64,000 nt of DNA, from NCBI RefSeq assembly GCF_050717535.1, contig NZ_JBOITM010000070.1:43722-107721 (forward strand), in the 5' to 3' direction. Below, piece after piece: positions 35,794 to 44,282 of this stretch. The stretch is from Clostridium_AD sp050717535. Its GTDB lineage: Bacteria > Bacillota > Clostridia > Clostridiales > Clostridiaceae. How positions within the stretch are numbered: the stretch's first letter is position 1; every line of letters begins with the position of its first letter. A program made the position numbers and the translations under genes. The notes beneath the pieces were generated by a model. It made no database searches. It was not told the origin of the DNA and saw only the letters and a program-made list of their open reading frames with translations.

Positions 35794-36312
35794 TTATGCT
35801 CTTTTAGGAGCTAATATCATTATCATGTTTCTTCCCTCTTGCCTCGCTGGTTTTTCAATAATATAAACATCACCGATTTTTTCTACAAAAGACTTTAATA
35901 TCTTATGTCCTACTTTAGAGTTTTCAATTTCTCTTCCTCTAAATCTTACAGTTATTTTAACCTTATCTTCATCTAACAAAAACTTTTTAGCATTACTTGC
36001 CTTAATTGCAATATCATGATCTTCTATAGTTGCACTTAATCGTATTTCTTTAAGATTTACAACTTTTTGTTTCTTTTTAGCTTCTTTTACTTTTTTCTGT
36101 TGTTCATAGATAAACTTACCGAAATCCATTATTCTACATACTGGTGGTTTTGCAGTAGGCGACATCATAACTAAATCCATGTCTTTTTCTTCTGCAAGCT
36201 TTAACGCATCTTTAGTATTCAAAATTCCTAATGGAGAACCATCAAATCCTATAACTCTTATTTCTGAATGTCTTATTTCTTCATTCATCATGAAATCTTT
36301 GTTTTTACTAAT
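35794..36312 (-). CDS. infC: Translation initiation factor IF-3 with AUU start
   Basis: 172 residues from the proposed start. The N-domain (NEEIRHSEIRVIGFDGSPLG, MSPTAKPPVCRIMDFGKF) and the C-domain (KEIRLSATIEDHDIAIKA, VTVRFRGRE) are complete. An ATG-initiated frame is open from 36357, but no SD precedes it. Instead AGGAGGTG (36319-36326) lies 8 bases before an ATT at 36310-36312, giving the product start ISKNKDFMMNEEIR. AUU is the classic infC start and lets IF-3 repress its own translation by discriminating against non-canonical starts. It is first in the operon. Confidence 0.95.
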   Translation of the reverse strand: MSKNKDFMMNEEIRHSEIRVIGFDGSPLGILNTKDALKLAEEKDMDLVMMSPTAKPPVCRIMDFGKFIYEQQKKVKEAKKKQKVVNLKEIRLSATIEDHDIAIKASNAKKFLLDEDKVKITVRFRGREIENSKVGHKILKSFVEKIGDVYIIEKPARQEGRNMIMILAPKRA

Positions 36313-36365
36313 AACTTTCACCTCCTGGGCATATTTAGAAAAATATATTTTATTCAAATAATAAA

Positions 36366-36470
36366 AAGGACGGCAAATGCCGTCCTTAATAGTAACAAAT
36401 TTAAATTACTAATTAACCTAACTAGCATAGCTGTAAGGTGAGAAACGGCTGTTTCTTCTTGTAAAACATA
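36366..36470 (-). promoter_or_regulatory. Leader attenuator of infC-rpmI-rplT (L20-leader type)
   Basis: The leader ends in a terminator hairpin, AAGGACGGC/GCCGTCCTT (36366-36387), followed by T5 on the minus strand. Further upstream are AGAAAC/GTTTCT (36441-36456) and an AGC-TA-rich helix (about 36425-36440), candidate antiterminator or L20-binding parts. This matches the position and general plan of the Firmicute L20 leader. The sequence between 36480 and 36619 is AT-rich without other visible features. Confidence 0.7.
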
Positions 36471-36619
36471 CTTATATTATATTAAAACATATTAAATTAA
36501 TACATTTTTTTATATTTTCATTCACAACAATTAAAAGTATACTATTTAAATCAATATTTGTCAATACTTTTTTGTTTTGTTTTTTAATGTTGTATTTTAA
36601 TGTTTCTTTAATATTACAA

Positions 36620-37522
36620 CTACAATACCTCTATCCCTTTTTTGATTTTTTCACAAGCTGAACACTCGTCACAATAATGAACCTTATTTTCAAATACTTT
36701 GCTTATAGTTTGTATCAATTCTTTATTTTTACAATTCTCCACGCAGTGTATAATTACTTTTTTAGGAGCGGTAGTTATCATGGTACTAATTATAAGTTCT
36801 TCTCTATTTTCTTTTAAGTCAAATTGAATTTCTGGTAACTCCATTTGCATATTTCCTACTAAATCATTTCCTTCTTCATCTTTCAAATAATAATCTCCAT
36901 TTTTTTCAATGATAATATTAACCTCATCTAACTTACTCTCCTGAATTTCAACAAAATATTTCAATAATTTTATAAACTCATTATATTCTTTGTCTACCAT
37001 ATACTCTTCTATAACTTTATCAACTATACATTCTAAATCTGACTTTAGCTCTTTTGTCCTAAAAGTTAAAAATCCACTTATATTAATTTCATTATTTTCT
37101 TCGATACATTTAGTTATCTTATCCATAATAATATTTTTCCTATTTATACAATATACCATACTAGGACTCGATATTGCGCCTTCGCTAAGCAAGGATTCTT
37201 GTATCTTAGGTATAATTCGTTTTATTTCCTCATATGGGAGAAAAAAATAAGTTTCAGCTAAAAAACCATTCATTTCTTTTTTACAAAATTCCATTGTTAC
37301 TATTTTATATAACATATTGGCAACATTCAAATTAAATGTTTTTATACTACTATAGCTTAAGTTATCATCATCGCAAAAAAATTTTATGAAGTGAGTATTA
37401 TCTATTATACTCTCCGATATACCTAAAATCATTTTTTTATGTTCAAAACACTTTTTTATGTCTTTGATTTCATCAATAATGCATTCCATACTGCTATTAT
37501 ATACAACAGTTAATAAAAGCAT
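36620..37522 (-). CDS. ytxC: YtxC-type putative sporulation protein
   Basis: 300 residues, mostly helical and soluble, with the family features SSIKTFNLNVANMLYKIV, FLPYEEIKRIIPKIQESL, FLTFRTKEL (about the middle) and a Cys pair near the C-terminus (CDECSACEKIKKG) that could bind metal. YtxC is conserved in endospore formers and lies near infC and thrS in many of them. Its biochemical role is unknown. AAGGGAG precedes the ATG. It is monocistronic. Confidence 0.8.
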   Translation of the reverse strand: MLLLTVVYNSSMECIIDEIKDIKKCFEHKKMILGISESIIDNTHFIKFFCDDDNLSYSSIKTFNLNVANMLYKIVTMEFCKKEMNGFLAETYFFLPYEEIKRIIPKIQESLLSEGAISSPSMVYCINRKNIIMDKITKCIEENNEINISGFLTFRTKELKSDLECIVDKVIEEYMVDKEYNEFIKLLKYFVEIQESKLDEVNIIIEKNGDYYLKDEEGNDLVGNMQMELPEIQFDLKENREELIISTMITTAPKKVIIHCVENCKNKELIQTISKVFENKVHYCDECSACEKIKKGIEVL

Positions 37523-37679
37523 TTAGCACACTCCCTTCTCATATAGTAGTATGTGTGTAAAATTAATGGATATGCAAAATACATTAAACAATTATCGACA
37601 TATTGCAAAGTGTAATGGTTTTGTGTTATAAAATAGGCAATACGAATAAAAAAAAATATATATTAAATAGGAGTATTTA

Positions 37680-38375
37680 ATGAAAAATCTTATTGTTGAT
37701 TTTAGAATTCATAATGAAGAAAGTGAATATTTGGTCTCTCTAGGGTATAACTTGCTTATTTGCCCACATAGCAATGACTTATATGAGGTTGAATCCGGTC
37801 ATCCTGATATGATGATGCATATTGCTGGCAATAGTATTATAGTCCATAAGGATATGAATAGCGAATTCATAAGCACCTTAGCTTCACTAAATTACAAAGT
37901 TTATAAATCAAGTTCCGCTTTGCAACCAAAATACCCAAATAATATATGTCTCAATGCATTGAGCCTAGGACGTCTCTTTGTTCACTCAATTAATTTCACT
38001 GACACTAATCTTTTGTCACTTACAAAAGACAAAAAATTAATTAATGTGAGACAGGGTTATACAAAGTGTTCTACTTGCATAGTAAATGATCATGCAATCA
38101 TTACTAGTGATACTTCTATTGCCAAATCTTTAACTCTTGAAAAAATTGACGTTTTATTAATTCCTCCTGGGGATATTCTTCTTCCCGGCCTTGACTACGG
38201 TTTTATTGGTGGTACAACGGGCCTTATTGAAGATGGTGTCTTAGCTTTTTATGGTAGCTTAGATCATTATTTATATAGAAATGAAATATTGAAATTTTTA
38301 AATAAGCATAAGGTAGAGCCAGTGTTTTTACGAGATGGGAAACTAATTGATAGGGGTAGCATATTTAGAATTTAG
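37680..38375 (+). CDS. DUF6873-type GME-fold protein of unknown function
   Basis: 231 residues, full-length, soluble, no signal. The sequence is rich in short hydrophobic beta strands in pseudo-repeats (NLIVDFRI, NSIIVHKDM, HAIITSDTSIA, KIDVLLIPPGDI, GFIGGTTGLI), fitting the guanidino-modifying-enzyme (GME) superfold I associate with DUF6873. The Cys pair CSTC near residue 131 and conserved His, Asp and Gly are candidate functional residues, but catalysis is unproven. TAGGAG lies 6 bases before the ATG. It is divergent from ytxC. A foldback repeat begins 6 bases after its stop. Confidence 0.7.
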   Translation: MKNLIVDFRIHNEESEYLVSLGYNLLICPHSNDLYEVESGHPDMMMHIAGNSIIVHKDMNSEFISTLASLNYKVYKSSSALQPKYPNNICLNALSLGRLFVHSINFTDTNLLSLTKDKKLINVRQGYTKCSTCIVNDHAIITSDTSIAKSLTLEKIDVLLIPPGDILLPGLDYGFIGGTTGLIEDGVLAFYGSLDHYLYRNEILKFLNKHKVEPVFLRDGKLIDRGSIFRI

Positions 38376-38380
38376 GAATA

Positions 38381-38612
38381 TTTTTTCTTATAAGATGCTA
38401 TAACTAAAAGTATATGTTGCTGGAATGCTTTCACTGCGCCAAATAATTCTAAAATTTATTTTATTTATATCTGCTAAAAAATGCAAACTCGCTATCGCTC
38501 AAACATGAATTTTTCTTTACGCATATGCAAATATAATAAATTAAGAATTACTAAGGCTTGTTCAAATGCATTCTACGCAACATATACTTTTGTTAGCATC
38601 TTATAAGAAAAA
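38381..38612. repeat. Long imperfect foldback (MITE-like) element
   Basis: Outer arms: TTTTTCTTATAAGATGCTA (from 38382) with its complement ending at 38612, then AAAGTATATGTTGC (38407-38420) with 38577-38590. The pairing continues imperfectly inwards (GAATGC pair, then AAATAATTCT with AGAATTACT, then ATTTATTTTATTTATATCTGC with its counterpart) to a small tip near 38485-38510. Total about 232 bp, no ORF. It shares AAGAATTACTAA and its context with the foldback at 62.9 kb. Confidence 0.75.
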
Positions 38613-38661
38613 TTGTTAGTTTGAAAATAATTATTATTTTATAATGTTAATTAACCTTTAG

Positions 38662-38706
38662 ATTTTAGTTTCTTAGTTTCTTAGTTTCTTAGTTTCTTAG
38701 TTTCTA
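38662..38706. repeat. Short tandem repeat TTTCTTAG x4
   Basis: Four perfect 8-bp TTTCTTAG units (38669-38700) with partial units on each side. This kind of tract is prone to slippage. No gene is nearby on either side within 170 bases. Confidence 0.85.
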
Positions 38707-38876
38707 GAGATAATAGGCTAAATGCAATTAAGTATTGTTTTTTATAACTCGTGTAGAGTTATATATATTGTCCTGAATTATTTGCTTTATATAATCCAGA
38801 TCTTAACAGTATTGATTTCGAACTCAACAAAAGATTTCACAATTAAATACAATTTTACTTATCATAATTATTTTAT

Positions 38877-39227
38877 TTAATGTGATAATTTTCTTTCTTT
38901 GCTACTTGTTATTAATTCACTATATACAAATATGGTAGTAAAAACAAAACTTAGTGCAACAAAACCAAAAGACAAAATTTTGTTTTCTATAAAGTCCGCT
39001 ATAATAGGCAGTGCTAAGAGAAAATAAATTATAAGTAATGGGTATGCTAATTTTATCAATTTTCGAGTTTTCATGAATTCAGACATACTAGTAATAATTA
39101 AAAGTGTTGTACATATTGGAAACATCATTGTTGGTAATTCAATTTTCATAAATATCATTATACATCCAGTCAAACCAACAATAAATGAAAGCATTTCTAA
39201 TATCCTTGTTATTGATTTCAATTTCAT
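38877..39227 (-). CDS. Four-helix small membrane protein, unknown function
   Basis: 116 residues with about four hydrophobic segments (about 12-32, 36-52, 63-83 and 88-106) and short polar loops; the C-terminus is charged. The frame is open from 39242, but GGAG lies 9 bases before the ATG at 39227 and nothing suitable precedes the first ATG. No family is recognised. It is next to the tRNA cluster, on the same strand. Confidence 0.6.
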   Translation of the reverse strand: MKLKSITRILEMLSFIVGLTGCIMIFMKIELPTMMFPICTTLLIITSMSEFMKTRKLIKLAYPLLIIYFLLALPIIADFIENKILSFGFVALSFVFTTIFVYSELITSSKERKLSH

Positions 39228-39332
39228 AGTAATCATCTCCATCCTAATTCATTATTAAATTCATATGATGGAATAACAAATTTTATGATTATGAAATAAA
39301 AAAGGAAAAACATTTGCTGTTTCCTATATAAT

Positions 39333-39380
39333 AAAAAAGCAGCCTAAATACTGAAATATCAGCATTTAGACTGCTTTTTT
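39333..39380 (-). terminator. Terminator of the tRNA cluster
   Basis: AAAAAAGCAG (from 39333) pairs with CTGCTTTTTT (to 39380), continued by CTAAATA/CATTTAG and an inner CTGA/TCAG. T-runs are present on both strands. It begins 7 bases downstream of tRNA-Cys. Confidence 0.85.
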
Positions 39381-39386
39381 TTGCTT

Positions 39387-39461
39387 TGGAGGCGCCACCC
39401 GGATTTGAACCGGGGAATAAAGGTTTTGCAGACCTTGACCTTACCGCTTGGCTATAGCGCC
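39387..39461 (-). tRNA. tRNA-Cys (GCA)
   Basis: Full cloverleaf on the minus strand: acceptor GGCGC..., anticodon loop CTGCAAA with GCA, T-arm GGTTCAAATCC and an encoded CCA end. 75 bases. Confidence 0.96.
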
Positions 39462-39479
39462 ATTAGTTGTAACTGTAAT

Positions 39480-39554
39480 TGGAGCGGAAGACGAGATTCG
39501 AACTCGCGACGTTCACCTTGGCAAGGTGACGCTCTACCACTGAGCCACTCCCGC
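39480..39554 (-). tRNA. tRNA-Gly (GCC)
   Basis: Cloverleaf on the minus strand: GCGGGAG acceptor, anticodon GCC within CTTGCCAAG, T-arm GTTCGAATC and encoded CCA. Confidence 0.96.
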
Positions 39555-39559
39555 AACAT

Positions 39560-39635
<76 letters not shown>

Positions 39636-39683
39636 TTACAAATTTTTTTAAATTTAATTTTTTTAAAAATCACCAAATTTAAA

Positions 39684-39760
39684 TGGCGACCCAGAAGGGA
39701 CTCGGACCCTCGACCTCCGCCGTGACAGGGCGGCACTCTAACCAACTGAGCCACTGGGCC
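39684..39760 (-). tRNA. tRNA-Asp (GTC)
   Basis: Cloverleaf on the minus strand: GGCCCAG acceptor, anticodon GTC within CTGTCAC, T-arm GGTCCGAGTCC and encoded CCA. Confidence 0.96.
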
Positions 39761-39765
39761 ATATG

Positions 39766-39841
39766 TGGTGGGAACAACAGGGTTCGAACCTGTGACCCTC
39801 TGCTTGTAAGGCAGATGCTCTCCCAGCTGAGCTATGCTCCC
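39766..39841 (-). tRNA. tRNA-Val (TAC)
   Basis: Cloverleaf on the minus strand: GGGAGCA acceptor, anticodon TAC within CTTACAA, T-arm GGTTCGAACC and encoded CCA. It is first in the cluster. It reads GUA, the likely specifier of the valS T-box. Confidence 0.96.
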
Positions 39842-39957
39842 ACATGTCTTCATCAACTATTATAGTCTACATCATTTCATAAAACTTGTCAACAACTTTA
39901 TATATTAACTATTTTTTTACTTTAGTGTCTACTTTTTCGCCTCATAAGTACATTCCT

Positions 39958-39986
39958 ATAATATATAATTTTGATGCAGTTGTCAA
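39958..39986 (-). promoter_or_regulatory. Sigma-A promoter upstream of the tRNA cluster
   Basis: On the minus strand: TTGACA (39986-39981), 17-base spacer, TATTAT (39963-39958). It is about 115 bases upstream of tRNA-Val. A second TTGACA near 39890 has only a poorly spaced TATAAT. Confidence 0.65.
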
Positions 39987-40096
39987 CATAAATTATTGGG
40001 AGTATTCATAGTTATTTAACTTATGCTCAATAATTATCAAATTAACTCTATTTCCCTCCGTTTTTAAAAATATGGTATTTTCCTCTAATATTTCAT

Positions 40097-40978
40097 TTAT
40101 GAGTTAATACTTTTTATAAGCTCTCCAATATCTTCATGATTGAAATCATAATTCTTATTGCAAAAATGACATTTAAGTTCTTCTGTTTTACCATCATTAT
40201 ATATTTCTTCTAAATCTTTTTTACCTATACTTATTAATGCTCTCTCAACTCTTTCTCTAGAACAATCACATTTATATGTTGGTAGAATCTCTTCAAGTAT
40301 TTTAAGATTCATATCTTCAAATATAAATTCTAAAATTTCTTCAATAGTCATACCCTTTGCTATAAATTCAGTTATAGATGGAATTTCTTCAAGCCTATAT
40401 GTTATCATATCAGCCAAAAATTCATCTGCATCCGGCATCATTTGAATTATAAACCCTCCAGAAGCTTTTATAGTCATATCCGTGTCCACTAGAACTCCCA
40501 GGCCAACAGCTGAAGGTGTCTGCTCTGAAACTGTAAAGTAATAAGCTAAATCATCTCCAATTTCTCCAGTGCTAATTGGTACTTGGCCAACGTATGGTTC
40601 TTTTAGCCCTAAGTCTCTTATAATTCTTAAATAACCATCAATACCTATTACACCACTTACATCAAGCTTACCCTTACTATTAGCAGGTAAATCAGCATTA
40701 GGGTTGCCTATATATCCTTTAACACTCGAATCAGCATGTGCAGTCACCACTACACCTTTAGCCACTCCGCCTCCATCAATTTGCATAGTTAAACTATCTT
40801 CATTAGACTTTAGCATAGTACCCATAAGTGTACCAGCTGTTAGCATTCTACCTAGTGCTGCCGCTGCAGTAGGAGCACATAAATGCATAGCAACTCCCTC
40901 ATTTACTAAATCCGTAGTTATTGCTGCAATTATTCTAACCTGACCATCCTTTGCAGTAGCTCTAACTAATTTATCCAT
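40097..40978 (-). CDS. hslO: Redox-regulated chaperone Hsp33
   Basis: 293 residues. The N-terminal domain carries LVRATAKDGQVRIIAAITTDLV and TAAAALGRMLTAGTLMG, and the C-terminal redox switch has the zinc-ligating CxC (YKCDCSRERV) and CxxC (LKCHFCNK) pairs. Oxidation releases zinc and turns on holdase activity, protecting the cell under oxidative stress, a relevant function in an anaerobe. GGGGG lies before ATG. The gene starts 13 bases after the methyltransferase stop and is possibly cotranscribed with it. Confidence 0.96.
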   Translation of the reverse strand: MDKLVRATAKDGQVRIIAAITTDLVNEGVAMHLCAPTAAAALGRMLTAGTLMGTMLKSNEDSLTMQIDGGGVAKGVVVTAHADSSVKGYIGNPNADLPANSKGKLDVSGVIGIDGYLRIIRDLGLKEPYVGQVPISTGEIGDDLAYYFTVSEQTPSAVGLGVLVDTDMTIKASGGFIIQMMPDADEFLADMITYRLEEIPSITEFIAKGMTIEEILEFIFEDMNLKILEEILPTYKCDCSRERVERALISIGKKDLEEIYNDGKTEELKCHFCNKNYDFNHEDIGELIKSINS

Positions 40979-40991
40979 ATACTAAAACCCC

Positions 40992-41750
40992 CTATAAACT
41001 TTTATTTTCTTTTGCTTTTTTTAGCACATAACATATTCTTTCTGTATTTTCCCATACTATTTTATCTTCGTAGTTATCCATTTTTTTAATTATTTGAAAT
41101 CCAACTTCCTTTATAACATTTTCTATATACTCTTCCTTATAAGCTCTTTCTGAATGCTGCTCGTCAAATCGCCTGTATACTTGTCCTTCTTTTGCAAAAA
41201 ATGTTAAACTCATTTCTACTATATCATTTTCAAAATAGTTCTCCCAAATATAGACTAGATTATCAGAATCAAAATTATAAGTGTTATTGCCTAGTACCTT
41301 GGTAAGTTTATAATAAGAATTAACATCAAAAATAAACAAACCATCTTCTTTTAATAAATTACAAACACCCAATAAATACTTTTTAAAATTTTTCTCTTCT
41401 AATATATAGTTACTAGAATCTAAGCAACAAGTTATCAAATTAAACGTATTATTCAAATTCAATTCACAAATATTTTGACATAAAAATCTTGCTTTTATCC
41501 CTGCATCTCTTAATTTTTTTTCTGCTATGCATAGCATATCACAGGATAAATCAACTCCCCATGTATGCTTAAATCCACTTGCAATTTCTATAGTAAGATT
41601 TCCTGTACCACAGGCTAAATCTAAATAACTTTCCCTATTAATGTTATGCTGGTTACAAATGCTTAATATTTTCGAAGCCCATGTACTATAATCAATATCC
41701 GAGTTGATTAATTCATCATATATATGAGCAAACTCCTTATAACAATCCAT
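40992..41750 (-). CDS. Class I SAM-dependent methyltransferase
   Basis: 252 residues with the Rossmann motif I YLDLACGTGNLTIEIA, motif II (VDLSCDMLCIAEKKL), and the acidic loop (FLCQNICELN), typical of Methyltransf_11/25-type enzymes. A YDELI N-terminus (about residue 15) is characteristic of clostridial members. The substrate is unknown. A TTG at 41771 is in frame, but the ATG at 41750 (MDCYKEF) has AAGGAG 10 bases upstream and is preferred. It is followed by hslO. Confidence 0.85.
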   Translation of the reverse strand: MDCYKEFAHIYDELINSDIDYSTWASKILSICNQHNINRESYLDLACGTGNLTIEIASGFKHTWGVDLSCDMLCIAEKKLRDAGIKARFLCQNICELNLNNTFNLITCCLDSSNYILEEKNFKKYLLGVCNLLKEDGLFIFDVNSYYKLTKVLGNNTYNFDSDNLVYIWENYFENDIVEMSLTFFAKEGQVYRRFDEQHSERAYKEEYIENVIKEVGFQIIKKMDNYEDKIVWENTERICYVLKKAKENKSL

Positions 41751-41853
41751 TTTTAAATTTCTCCTTTTCAAAGATTTCTTATTTTGAAATTATAATGATA
41801 TATAGTATTTTACCCTATACACCAAATATTGTCCAAAATAATTTGCATTTCAT

Positions 41854-42093
41854 TTAAAAATCTTTGTTTTTAGGGAGATTAATATTCTTTTTCTTTTTAG
41901 TCATCAGTCCTCCAACTCTGCCAGTTTCTTCTGCTGTTAGCCCACTCCAGCCACAAGCTTCTATTTTTTCTGTTAGTCCTAATTCATCTGCTATTTCATA
42001 TTTTAATGATTCTCTGAGCATTTCATTTTTAGTTAACACTTTGTTTGCTCTTAATTTAGCTTTAATAACTTTTTTCAAAGGTGTTTTTCCCAT
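41854..42093 (-). CDS. Alpha/beta-type small acid-soluble spore protein
   Basis: 79 residues, with the GPR protease-site-like KYEIADELGL and the C-terminal GRVGGLMTKKK typical of alpha/beta SASPs that coat spore DNA and protect it from UV. The N-terminus (GKTPLKKVIKAKLRANK) is longer and more basic than in most short SASPs, similar to SspF-like forms. The frame is open from 42168, but GGAGG lies 6 bases before the ATG at 42093 (MGKTPLKK). A sigma-G promoter was not resolved. It follows the oppA operon's upstream neighbours on the minus strand. Confidence 0.85.
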   Translation of the reverse strand: MGKTPLKKVIKAKLRANKVLTKNEMLRESLKYEIADELGLTEKIEACGWSGLTAEETGRVGGLMTKKKKNINLPKNKDF

Positions 42094-42184
42094 GATAACC
42101 TCCAAATTGTAATATCTAATATTTCTTAACATATTATATTTTTCACAATTTAGAGTTGTTTTATTCATAATAAAAAAAGAAAAA

Positions 42185-42214
42185 ATAGTGCAGTAAAGTT
42201 TCTTACTGCACTAT
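42185..42214 (-). terminator. Intrinsic terminator of oppA
   Basis: ATAGTGCAGTAA (42185-42196) pairs with TTACTGCACTAT (42203-42214), followed on the minus strand by a long T-rich tract (TTTTTTCTTTTTTT). Confidence 0.9.
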
Positions 42215-42236
42215 CCTTTTATTTATATACCATTTA

Positions 42237-43931
42237 CTATTTTCTTCCGCTAGTAAATGTATATTTATAATCACTAGCACCAAATAGTGGCGCCATTACT
42301 CTGTTTACATATTTATATCTAAAAATATTTTTCATTCTATAAACAGTTGGAGCAATAACTGTCTCATCCACTAATAATATTTGCTCTGCTTGTTTAAAGA
42401 ATTCTGTTCTCTTTACTGGATCAGTTGTATTAGATGCTTCTTTAATTAAATTATCATACTTTGCACTTGACCAACCTGTTCCAACTATATTAGCTCCCGT
42501 CATAAACATATCAAAGAAGGTATTTGGATCATTATAATCTCCTGACCATGTCATACCAGCCATTTGATAATCAAGAGCATCTGTTCTCTTTTGGAATATT
42601 GCCCACTCCATATATTCAGCTTTTATGTTTACACCCAAAATATTCTTGTACATAGCTTGATTGTACTCAGCAAATTCTTTAATTGTAGCATCAGTTCCAG
42701 ATTGCACTGCAGTAACATCCATTTTTGCTGGATCTGGATCAGCTCCAATTTCTTTCAACCCTTCAATTAACAATTTTTTAGGATCAGGATTTGCTGCCTT
42801 AAATGCTTTTATTGGTTCTACACCAACTGTTTCCCTGAAGTCTTTTCCACCTATTTGAAGTGTTGGTGGGCACCAACCATATGCTGGTTGAGCTAATCCT
42901 TTATATAAAACTTTAACTATATCTTCTCTATTTGTAGCTAAACTAAATGCTTGACGTATTTTAAGGTTTTTAAAATATTTATCCTTTAAATTAAAGAACT
43001 CATAACTTGTTGAAGGATCATTCTTTTTTGTTACATTAAACTTATTTGTTGCAGTAAATTTATCAACCCATTCCGTTTTAGCAACTTCAGCAGCATCAAT
43101 TTGACCACTTAAAAGTGAATTCATTCTTGCTGTTTCATCTTTTATAATATTAAGTGTTAACTTGTCAAGTTTAACTGAATCCTTATCCCAATAATTTGGA
43201 TTCTTTTCAAGTTCTAGCTTACTTTGGTGTGCCCAACTCTTCAGTATAAATGGACCATCAAATACCAATGTACTTGCTTCTGTACCATATTTATCTCCAT
43301 TCTTTTTAACTATATCTTCTCTTTGAGGATACATAACTTTAAAGTAAGTTAAATCCAAAAAGTATGGACATGGTTTATCTAATGTGAACTGTACTGTTTT
43401 TGCATCTATTGCTTTTACCCCTACATCTTCTGCTTTTGCTTTTTTAGTATTATATTGAAGAGCATTTTTTATAGGATATAAAATAAATGCATATGTTGAA
43501 CCAACATTTGGATCAAGAGACCTTTTAATTGCATATTCAAAATCTTGAGCTGTTACCGCTTTTCCATCTGACCATTTAAAATCTCTTAAATGGAATGTCC
43601 ATACAGTTTTGTCTGCATTAGTTTCCCATTTTTCTGCTCCAGCAGCTTTTATAACATCTTTACCATCTTCTGTTTGCTCTATTCTAGTTAAACCTTCCAT
43701 ACAGTTAACTAAAACTTCTGATGAATATAAATCAGTTGCAAGTGAAGCATCTAGTGATTTTGGCTCCGACTTTAGAATTCCATTTAGATATTGAGTAGCA
43801 TCTGCTTTAGTTGCAGTTGCTGTGTCAGTTTTTGTTTCTGGTGTTTTAGTTTTATTTCCACAACCCACCAATGCTAATGAAGCTGTTAATGAAAGTGTTA
43901 ATAATGTTGCCATTAATCTTTTTGTTTTCAC
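42237..43931 (-). CDS. oppA: Oligopeptide-binding lipoprotein OppA
   Basis: 564 residues. Lipoprotein signal ending in LVGC (Cys about residue 25), then an SBP_bac_5 fold: LNGILKSEPKSLDASLATDLYSS, WTFHLRDFKWSDGKAVTAQDF, NPNYWDKDSVKLDKLTL, NLKDKYFKNLKIRQAFSLA and WSGDYNDPNTFFDMF. It captures short peptides for OppBCDF. The start is GTG behind GGGGG. It lies about 350 bp downstream of oppF on the same strand and may have its own promoter, giving excess binding protein. Confidence 0.95.
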   Translation of the reverse strand: MKTKRLMATLLTLSLTASLALVGCGNKTKTPETKTDTATATKADATQYLNGILKSEPKSLDASLATDLYSSEVLVNCMEGLTRIEQTEDGKDVIKAAGAEKWETNADKTVWTFHLRDFKWSDGKAVTAQDFEYAIKRSLDPNVGSTYAFILYPIKNALQYNTKKAKAEDVGVKAIDAKTVQFTLDKPCPYFLDLTYFKVMYPQREDIVKKNGDKYGTEASTLVFDGPFILKSWAHQSKLELEKNPNYWDKDSVKLDKLTLNIIKDETARMNSLLSGQIDAAEVAKTEWVDKFTATNKFNVTKKNDPSTSYEFFNLKDKYFKNLKIRQAFSLATNREDIVKVLYKGLAQPAYGWCPPTLQIGGKDFRETVGVEPIKAFKAANPDPKKLLIEGLKEIGADPDPAKMDVTAVQSGTDATIKEFAEYNQAMYKNILGVNIKAEYMEWAIFQKRTDALDYQMAGMTWSGDYNDPNTFFDMFMTGANIVGTGWSSAKYDNLIKEASNTTDPVKRTEFFKQAEQILLVDETVIAPTVYRMKNIFRYKYVNRVMAPLFGASDYKYTFTSGRK

Positions 43932-44282
43932 GAAAAAATACCCCCTTTAATATGTTTAGACTATTAATAAGAATTTATAAAATCTCATTATTAAGTTTAA
44001 ATAATAAGTATATATTTATTATCAATATAATTTATATTAAAATATATTGATAATACAACCTATTTAAATTTATTAGCACTAAATACAGCATTTTGATTAT
44101 ATTCTGCATATTCTATATATTCTATATACTGCCATTTTGCATACTACTTAAATTCATATCCTCATAATATACTATACTTTTTATAAAATCAAGTATAATT
44201 TTCTAAATAAAGAATTTATAACTTATTACTCTGTTATTCGATGAAATATTTCAAATTTTCGCTATATTTCGTACAACTACTT
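43932..44282. other. AT-rich spacer between oppF and oppA
   Basis: About 350 bases, no gene seen. It contains short direct repeats of TATTCTATATA (about 44110-44130). It is likely the site of an internal oppA promoter, but none is confidently assigned. Confidence 0.4.
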
